Assembly: GCA_964345215.1 (NCBI GenBank)
Contig: CAYFQH010000056.1
Location: 1-11,194 of the forward strand
Direction: 5' to 3'
From: CAYFQH01 sp964345215
Lineage (GTDB): Bacteria > Bacillota > Clostridia > Christensenellales > Aristaeellaceae
DNA: 11,194 bases
In this document: in pieces, positions 7,701-11,194 of the stretch
Position numbering within the stretch: the first letter of the stretch is position 1
How the letters are laid out: each line of letters begins with the position of its first letter
Notes under the pieces: model-generated
Seen by the model: the letters and a program-made list of their open reading frames with translations, nothing else
Told to the model about the DNA's origin: nothing
Database searches by the model: none
Program-made: the position numbers and the translations under genes

Positions 7701-7835
7701 GGCCCTGGGGGCTTGGCTTGGTTCGGCTAGCGTGCCGCCAATACGCTTTGTTTCCTCGTAGAACTTTTCATCATTACTATTTTGCAGATCATCTATCGTG
7801 TTGTGATTTGAATTTTCCTGATCAAAACGACTCAC
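4761..7835 (-). CDS. Membrane-anchored PQQ-like beta-propeller protein
   Basis: The function is unknown. The 1024 residues divide clearly. Residues 1-175 are polar, Gln/Pro-rich and Arg-rich (RRSDRHR, GRRKR, KRR), probably disordered and cytoplasmic. A single membrane segment at about 180-200 follows TKKG, giving N-in, C-out topology without a cleavable signal. Residues 238-333 look like an Ig-like beta-sandwich. Residues 336-520 form an acidic, Pro/Gly-rich linker ending in a Thr-Pro stretch (about 500-518). Residues 570-1024 form a beta-propeller: an FRGGPFRQNAAFG entry motif, then about seven PQQ-like blades such as DGKIYFIDLEDGEL, GQVLALDKKTGNKIW and GMLHLLDGKTGEVL. DFDEDGSLGLY (844-854) resembles a calcium-binding FG-GAP loop. 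No PQQ-dehydrogenase catalytic region is seen, so the blades are probably a scaffold, as in BamB. The start is GTG, supported by AAGGAG 8 bases upstream and an in-frame TGA six bases before it. It forms its own unit with a promoter at 7883-7911. Confidence 0.9.
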   Translation of the reverse strand: MSRFDQENSNHNTIDDLQNSNDEKFYEETKRIGGTLAEPSQAPRAQARQPRQRRSDRHREGAKAPVAYQPPAEQRTRAPRAVQEMAMEQGEGQTGEGRRQPPVGVPQSREQGPRQPLSHSQVQQRLYGQGKPNGPQGRRKRVIEEEPDEGRPVAKRRSQPVPAYLQAQDTQPVKTKKGPLPVIVIIFLIIGFLIVGFAIMPKRDTGILGVLNKGKTAVMDTVNRIVGNTKNLLVGEENVPLEVKSFTASTTTGQAPIEIGFTVTTSTSVQGVRLAADQGEVLQGETSRSDNDDSKIWVITLSFAQEAKDTIRVHISDGTQWYDGNQAIALTIEAPAPPQVWNQDGAVVTATLPPQPTSLPEAGEENIAGQNIQPGDLLQPAQSPGAIDEPLHTQPGADIAANLPQQPGQSQGSAGGDVEQTAQGEATPFGGAETVFFDEDPLNDGPLDDELAAVGEGISPADGEETSGTITLGGEEGAQPLLDEEGEEDQGAVFEEEAPTPTPTPIPTAPPQPTPTPMPLMAALAVDGTSPDQLGLTTKVYEGDKSTDNYARSKEISMGAPNEYDKFDNGVTTFRGGPFRQNAAFGTADIQNETMRIAWSVPVGSIDSYSGIYWTGQPAIIQWPKQIREMMKINEEKINKSALKEVIIGAQDGKIYFIDLEDGELTREPLDTRYPLRSSITIHPSSYPLLTVGQGISKLNKGTGKIGYRIYNLIDHEQLLLVNGRDDNAYGSNGAMKGTGVIDRKSDTLIFGGENGLLYTVNLNTSLLLESKKITIEPETVKYRFKAKGQKDGDTAIESSVAVYGQYVYFADGQGILQCVDLNTMQSVWAIDTDDNTDATIALDFDEDGSLGLYTVNTLHKQGKKGVATIRRLDALTGQQVWSAAIDVKYDTKENGGGKASPVVGKNSIDNLVIFTLAKTTETGGKGGQVLALDKKTGNKIWTQDMETFTWSSPVAVYNTQGDAWIVQADSQGMLHLLDGKTGEVLSTLQLEGEVLASPAVYEDTLVIGTTGKDKSYIYGIALE
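6285..6343 (+). other. G-quadruplex-prone G-tract cluster inside the propeller gene
   Basis: The plus strand carries runs of four or five G separated by TT or TC. The best block is 6321-6343, with four tracts (6321-6325, 6328-6331, 6334-6337, 6340-6343) and two-base loops. A second cluster lies at 6285-6310. It is the reverse complement of the Thr-Pro codon stretch encoding residues of about 498-517, so the G-rich strand is the template for transcription. Folding is a prediction from the motif only. Confidence 0.65.
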
Positions 7836-7882
7836 TGTTCACACTCCTTTATATGGGCCGAAGCATTTAAATCTATCAGCTT

Positions 7883-7911
7883 ATTATACAAAAAAAAACG
7901 GCAATCTACAA
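7883..7911 (-). promoter_or_regulatory. Promoter of the propeller gene
   Basis: A perfect -10 TATAAT (7888-7883) is 17 bases from TTGTAG (7911-7906), a half-matching -35. The spacer contains an eight-base T run (7898-7891). The predicted start is near 7876, giving a leader of about 40 bases before the GTG start. Confidence 0.75.
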
Positions 7912-7912
7912 G

Positions 7913-7927
7913 TTGCTTGAAAAGCAA
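7913..7927 (-). repeat. Inverted repeat abutting the propeller-gene -35 box
   Basis: TTGCTT and AAGCAA form a perfect 6-base inverted repeat around a three-base centre, ending one base upstream of the -35 box. It could be an operator or simply a small hairpin. No T run follows directly, so it does not look like a terminator. Confidence 0.4.
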
Positions 7928-7948
7928 GGCCTTTGTAACAAAACCCTT

Positions 7949-8001
7949 CCCCTTCAAGGGGCCGGCCAGGCTTTTTGCTCAAAACGGAAAGTAAGCCTGG
8001 C
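7949..8001 (-). terminator. Possible weak terminator hairpins after the amidohydrolase gene
   Basis: Two inverted repeats lie in the 220-base gap 7836-8055. GCCAGGCTT and AAGCCTGGC (8001-7993 with 7973-7965) form nine pairs around a 19-base loop. CCCCTTGAAGGGG (7961-7949) is a second hairpin, followed after five bases by TTTTGTT. Neither has the classic stem followed directly by a T run, so termination here is only a possibility. Besides these repeats, the gap holds the promoter and the inverted repeat listed separately. I see no gene in it. Confidence 0.35.
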
Positions 8002-8055
8002 TTGCCTCCTTAACCCAGTCTTTAAAGCCGGTTTTTTATTAGCTGGCCAAAACCC

Positions 8056-8847
8056 CTACCCTGCCAGGAGCCTTTTTGCATTTTGATACAAAATATCATC
8101 CCTTTGCCTGCCGGCTAAGTTTAAAGCGTAAAACCGCTCAAGTTCCTCTTTGGGATTCCACATCGGGTAATCGGTGCCAAAGAGTACCCGTTCGCTGCCA
8201 TAGTTTTCAATAATTTTTTTTGCCTTTTGAGGGCTTAAAGCGTACAGGCTTGAAGAGGTGTCAACCCAGGCGTTTTCAAAGGGAGAGAGAATTTTATAAG
8301 CCTCCTCCCACTGAGACCAGCCGCCCAAATGGGCACAAACCACCTGCAAGGCCGGGAAGGCCTTTAATACCTTGGCCATTTTTTCCGGCCTGCTGGTGGT
8401 ATAGCGGGTGTCTCCTGTATGAACGAGGATAGGAAAGCCCTTTTTCTGAGCCCACTGATAAATGGGGTAAACCGAGGAATCGTCAATGGCAAAATTTTGA
8501 AAGTCCGGGTGTAGTTTTATGCCCCGGAGGCCGGCTTTTTTTGCCTTCTCCAAGGTAGTGGCCACATCGGGATCCTGAGGATGAACGGCGGCAAAGCCTG
8601 TAAATTTTTCCGGGTTTTCTTTTACGGTTTTACTTATAAAATCGTTTATTTTGGGTGCCTTTTCCCAGGTAACGGCCACAGAGTGAATAATACTGTGGGT
8701 AATGCCGGCCTTTTCGTTTTCTAAAAGCAGGGTATCGACCCTGCCCTGGTGGTTTACTGTAAGCTGATAAAAATCCCCAATGGCTTCCGCCGCTTTTTGG
8801 GCAATGGCCCTTGGGTATACATGGGCGTGAACGTCGTATATTTCCAT
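8056..8847 (-). CDS. Metal-dependent amidohydrolase, Amidohydrolase_2 (ACMSD-like) family
   Basis: The 263-residue protein has the full metal-site pattern of the amidohydrolase TIM-barrel superfamily: HxH at His7/His9 (DVHAHVYP), His113 in IKLHPDF, His143 in ILVHTGD, His173 in VVCAHLGG and Asp226 in LFGTDYPMW. The IKLHPDFQ, VCAHLGG and FGTDYPM motifs point to the Amidohydrolase_2 group, which includes decarboxylases such as ACMSD as well as hydrolases. Substrate and reaction cannot be assigned. TatD DNase shares the fold but has different motifs. There is no signal peptide, so it is cytoplasmic. The ATG is preceded by a GAAGGG site. It lies 77 bases after dapL with no clear promoter between, so it probably shares the dapL message. 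That position hints at a role linked to diaminopimelate or an amide of it, but this is inference by location only. Confidence 0.88.
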   Translation of the reverse strand: MEIYDVHAHVYPRAIAQKAAEAIGDFYQLTVNHQGRVDTLLLENEKAGITHSIIHSVAVTWEKAPKINDFISKTVKENPEKFTGFAAVHPQDPDVATTLEKAKKAGLRGIKLHPDFQNFAIDDSSVYPIYQWAQKKGFPILVHTGDTRYTTSRPEKMAKVLKAFPALQVVCAHLGGWSQWEEAYKILSPFENAWVDTSSSLYALSPQKAKKIIENYGSERVLFGTDYPMWNPKEELERFYALNLAGRQRDDILYQNAKRLLAG

Positions 8848-8879
8848 TTAAACCCTTCTTTATTTAAAAAGTAATCGCC

Positions 8880-8910
8880 TAACAGCCCTGGCTGACATAC
8901 CGGGCCGTTA
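8880..8910 (-). repeat. Stable hairpin between dapL and the amidohydrolase gene
   Basis: On the minus strand TAACGGCCC (8910-8902) pairs with GGGCTGTTA (8888-8880), nine pairs including one G-U, with a possible GG/CC extension inside the 13-base loop. A run of five T comes only about 10 bases later, so it is not a classic terminator. It may partly attenuate transcription or mark an RNA processing point that lowers amidohydrolase expression relative to dapL. Confidence 0.5.
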
Positions 8911-8924
8911 AATTTATCTGTGTT

Positions 8925-10166
8925 TTAAAGGTTATTTTTAAAATAAGCCTGCATTTTTTCTACAGCTCTTAGGGTGTTTTCCTTTGTGTTAAAGGCAGTT
9001 AACCTAAAATACCCTTCACCGCTGGGGCCAAAGCCCGCACCGGGGGTGCCTACAATGCCGGCTTTTTCCAGCAGGTGGTCAAAAAATTCCCAAGAACCTT
9101 TCCCCTTTGGGACCTTCAGCCAAACATAGGGTGAGTCTTCCCCGCCATAGGCTTCAATTCCCGCTTCAATCAAACCCTGGCGGATTATCTTGGCGTTTTG
9201 CATATAATCGTTAATGGTTTGCTGTACTTGGGCCTTCCCTTGGGGGGAATAGGTGGCTGCAGCCCCCCTTTGCACAATATAGCTTACCCCGTTAAACTTG
9301 GTGCCCATCCGCCGCTTCCACATGGCGTTAAGGCTCATGTTCTCCCCGGCGCTGTTTTTTCCCATCACCTGGTGAGGAATTACCGTCCAGGCACAGCGGG
9401 TGCCTGTAAAGCCTGCCGTTTTAGAAAAAGAGCAGCATTCAATCGCCACTTCTTTTGCCCCTTCCACCTCGTAAATCGACCGGGGGATGGCCGGGTTGGT
9501 GATATAATTTTTATAAGCCCCATCGTAGATGATGATGCTGTTATGTTCTTTGGCATAGTCTACCCACACCTTCAGCTGCTCCTTTGTAAGCACGGTACCC
9601 GTAGGATTGTTGGGGTAGCACAGGTAAATCACATCTACAGGCCTGTTGGGAAGAGAAGGTACAAAGTTGTTTTCTTTATTGCAAGGCAGGTACACAAGGC
9701 GATCCCAGCGGCCGTCTTCACCATAGTTACCGCTGCGGCCGGCCATGGCATTGCTGTCTACATAAACCGGGTACACCGGGTCGGTTACGGCAACGGTGAC
9801 ATCCTGGGCAAAGAGCTCTTGAATGTTGCCTACATCGCTTTTGGCTCCGTCGGAAACAAACACTTCGTCATAAGCTAAGTCAACGCCGCGCTTTTTATAA
9901 TCTTCTTCAATAATGGCATTAACCAAAAAATCGTAGCCAAAGTCAGGTCCGTAGCCCTTAAAGGTTTCCTGGCGGCCCATTTCATCCACCGCCTGATGCA
10001 TGGCCTGAATAACAGCCGGTGCCAAGGGGCGGGTAACATCACCAATGCCTAAGCGAATCAGTTCTTTATCGGGGTTCTTTTCTTGAAAAACCTTTACCCT
10101 TTTGGCAATTTCAGCAAAAAGGTAGGCACCGGGCAGCTTTTGGTAGTGATCGTTTACTTTAAACAT
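8925..10166 (-). CDS. dapL: LL-diaminopimelate aminotransferase
   Basis: DapL is a PLP enzyme that converts tetrahydrodipicolinate directly to LL-diaminopimelate using glutamate as amino donor. It replaces the succinylase (DapD/C/E) or acetylase (DapH and partners) steps. The 413-residue length and the N-terminus (NDHYQKLPGAYLFAEIAKRV) are characteristic of DapL rather than of general aspartate aminotransferases. Visible fold-type I features are CYPNNPTG at 183-190 with Asn187, YDGAYKNY at 214-221, the PLP-binding Lys249 in SFSKTAGFTGTR, and Arg388 in YFRLT for the substrate carboxylate. The ATG start has AAAGGAG 10 bases upstream. It follows dapF by 68 bases and has a likely promoter there, so it may be expressed both from that promoter and by read-through. 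With asd, dapA, dapB and dapF present, it defines the DapL variant of the pathway in this organism. Confidence 0.96.
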   Translation of the reverse strand: MFKVNDHYQKLPGAYLFAEIAKRVKVFQEKNPDKELIRLGIGDVTRPLAPAVIQAMHQAVDEMGRQETFKGYGPDFGYDFLVNAIIEEDYKKRGVDLAYDEVFVSDGAKSDVGNIQELFAQDVTVAVTDPVYPVYVDSNAMAGRSGNYGEDGRWDRLVYLPCNKENNFVPSLPNRPVDVIYLCYPNNPTGTVLTKEQLKVWVDYAKEHNSIIIYDGAYKNYITNPAIPRSIYEVEGAKEVAIECCSFSKTAGFTGTRCAWTVIPHQVMGKNSAGENMSLNAMWKRRMGTKFNGVSYIVQRGAAATYSPQGKAQVQQTINDYMQNAKIIRQGLIEAGIEAYGGEDSPYVWLKVPKGKGSWEFFDHLLEKAGIVGTPGAGFGPSGEGYFRLTAFNTKENTLRAVEKMQAYFKNNL

Positions 10167-10194
10167 ACATTCGAATCTCCTTTACAATTTGCAT

Positions 10195-10223
10195 TGTATA
10201 ATGGGTTATGGCCTAAGGGTCAA
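10195..10223 (-). promoter_or_regulatory. Likely promoter of dapL
   Basis: TTGACC (10223-10218) is 17 bases from TATACA (10200-10195); an overlapping TACAAT at 19 bases is an alternative -10. A short inverted repeat ACAAT/ATTGT (10184-10197) covers the -10 to start region and could be a repressor site, but it may be chance. The box lies in the short dapF-dapL gap, so dapL need not rely on dapF transcription. Confidence 0.65.
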
Positions 10224-10230
10224 GTTTTTT

Positions 10231-10246
10231 CCCTTTAGTGAAAGGG
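10231..10246 (-). repeat. Hairpin across the dapF stop codon
   Basis: CCCTTT and AAAGGG form a six-pair stem with a four-base loop that includes the start of the dapF stop codon. On the minus strand it is followed by A residues rather than T, so it is not a terminator for dapF. It may shield the message end or be incidental. Confidence 0.45.
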
Positions 10247-11086
10247 TATATGAACGGGCCATTCTCCTTCAAAAACAAAGGTTGCAGGCCCTGTTTGAAA
10301 CACGTGGTTATCCTTGGCCCGCCATTTAACCTTTAAAGGCCCTCCTTTTAGTTCAATGGCCGCCTCCCTGTCGCAAAGGCCTTGAAAGGCCGCTGCCACC
10401 AGCACAGCGCTGGCCCCGGTGCCGCAGGCCAGGGTTTCCCCCGAGCCACGTTCCCACACCCGCATTTGTATCAGGTTGCGGCTGATTACCTGGGCAAATT
10501 CCACGTTGATCTTTTCGGGAAATAGGCTGTGGTTTTCAAAATAAGGGCCCCAGGTGTTTAAATCCACCTGGTCTACCGGGTGGTTTACAAAAAATACCGC
10601 ATGGGGGTTGCCCATGTTAATACAGGTCATCCGCCAGCTGTGCCCCTTTTCTTGCAATAAATAGTCCACCACCGAATCCCCTTCTATATTCACCGGTATT
10701 TCTTTGGGATTAAACCGGGGTACACCCATGTTGACGGTTACGGTGTTTACTTTTCCATCTTCTTCATGGAGGAGAAGCTCCTTCATGCCGGCCTTTGTTT
10801 CCAGCTGTAAATTGGTTTTATCGGTCATCTTGTGGTCATACACATATTTGCCTACACAGCGGGCTGCGTTGCCGCACATTTCCCCTTCGCTGCCATCGGC
10901 ATTATACATGCGCATTTTAAAATCGCCCAGGCTGCTTTTTTCAATAATCACCAGGCCGTCGGCCCCTACGCCAAAATGGCGGTCGCTTATTTTTACTGCC
11001 AGAGCCCGTGGCTGGTCTACTATTTCTTCAAAGCCGTTCACATAAATATAATCGTTGCCTAAGCCTTGCATTTTTGTAAATTTCAC
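10235..11086 (-). CDS. dapF: Diaminopimelate epimerase
   Basis: DapF interconverts LL- and meso-diaminopimelate without cofactor, using two cysteines as acid and base. The 283-residue length is usual. Both catalytic cysteines are present in their motifs: Cys71 in GEMCGNAARC and Cys221 in ETLACGTGA. The substrate-binding GLGNDY (8-13), NADGSEGEMCGN (62-73), NMGNPHAVFF (157-166) and ERGSGET (212-218) motifs are also clear. The start is GTG, giving the typical MKFTKMQGLGNDY beginning. The ATG at residue 6 would cut conserved residues, and an AAGGAAG site lies about 10 bases before the GTG. A promoter with a perfect -10 is upstream, after the terminator of a preceding unit, so dapF probably opens a dapF-dapL-amidohydrolase unit. 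Its product is needed for both lysine and peptidoglycan cross-bridges. Confidence 0.97.
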   Translation of the reverse strand: MKFTKMQGLGNDYIYVNGFEEIVDQPRALAVKISDRHFGVGADGLVIIEKSSLGDFKMRMYNADGSEGEMCGNAARCVGKYVYDHKMTDKTNLQLETKAGMKELLLHEEDGKVNTVTVNMGVPRFNPKEIPVNIEGDSVVDYLLQEKGHSWRMTCINMGNPHAVFFVNHPVDQVDLNTWGPYFENHSLFPEKINVEFAQVISRNLIQMRVWERGSGETLACGTGASAVLVAAAFQGLCDREAAIELKGGPLKVKWRAKDNHVFQTGPATFVFEGEWPVHIPFH

Positions 11087-11122
11087 CTTGCTCTCACTTC
11101 CTTTTGAAAGAATTGCAGCTAT

Positions 11123-11151
11123 ATTATACGGTATTTTTCCTTAAAGCACCA
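11123..11151 (-). promoter_or_regulatory. Probable promoter of dapF
   Basis: A perfect -10 TATAAT (11128-11123) is followed about 36 bases later by the dapF GTG. At 17-base spacing the -35 region reads TGGTGC, a poor match. The promoter is thus either weak or helped by an activator. No riboswitch fits in the short leader. Confidence 0.6.
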
Positions 11152-11171
11152 GCCGGCTTTGGCCTCCACTT

Positions 11172-11194
11172 AAAAAGGGCAATTTTATTGCCCT
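11172..11194 (-). terminator. Intrinsic terminator of the preceding unit (window edge)
   Basis: AGGGCAAT and ATTGCCCT (minus strand, 11194-11187 with 11183-11176) form eight perfect pairs around a three-base loop, followed by a T run (11176-11172). It ends transcription arriving from beyond the right edge, so dapF starts a new transcription unit. The stem may extend past the edge. Confidence 0.85.

Noticed and set aside
4761..7835. PQQ-dependent alcohol or glucose dehydrogenase
   Set aside because: The repeats match PQQ-type blades, but I see no conserved cofactor or catalytic region, no disulfide-ring Cys pair and no cleavable signal. A scaffold-type propeller fits better.
7999..8037. Plus-strand terminator ending in TTTTTT at 8032-8037
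   Set aside because: A 7-pair stem can be drawn with a 21-base loop, but no plus-strand gene lies upstream and the stem is weak.
9198..9878. Open frame of 226 codons on the plus strand opposite dapL
   Set aside because: It lies wholly inside dapL, which has full conserved motifs on the other strand. Its translation shows no recognisable domain and it has no convincing ribosome binding site.
10231..10246. Intrinsic terminator after dapF
   Set aside because: The hairpin is followed by A residues in the direction of dapF transcription, so the required U run is missing.

Overview
The window looks like chromosomal DNA of an anaerobic Gram-positive bacterium of the class Clostridia (Firmicutes). 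The lineage is inferred from protein style: DapL-type lysine synthesis, an archaeal/fungal-type aspartate-semialdehyde dehydrogenase, a lysine riboswitch, AGGAGG-like ribosome binding sites and sigma-A-type promoters. All eight genes lie on the minus strand, so transcription runs from high to low coordinates. No mobile element, CRISPR array, tRNA or rRNA was seen, and the genes look intact.

In transcription order: an intrinsic terminator of an upstream unit lies at the right edge (11172-11194). It is followed by dapF (GTG start), then dapL with its own likely promoter, then a metal-dependent amidohydrolase of unknown substrate. A 220-base gap (7836-8055) carries inverted repeats and a good promoter. 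This promoter drives a 1024-residue single-pass membrane protein with an extracellular PQQ-like beta-propeller. A strong terminator (4723-4752) closes that unit. Next comes glpK (glycerol kinase). Its stop codon sits inside the -35 box of the next promoter, which drives a lysine riboswitch with an intrinsic terminator, followed by asd, dapA and dapB. The asd-dapA-dapB unit may continue past the left edge, because no terminator is visible in bases 1-41.

Five enzymes together give a nearly complete aminotransferase route to diaminopimelate. Asd makes aspartate semialdehyde, DapA and DapB make tetrahydrodipicolinate, DapL converts it directly to LL-diaminopimelate, and DapF epimerises this to the meso form used in peptidoglycan and as the lysine precursor. 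Aspartokinase and diaminopimelate decarboxylase are not in the window. Control appears split: the early steps sit behind the lysine riboswitch, whereas dapF and dapL have promoters with no recognisable riboswitch.

Most of the window is well-understood metabolism. The least explained parts are the membrane-anchored propeller protein, the amidohydrolase next to dapL, and the shared glpK/asd boundary. I see no convincing wholly new system.
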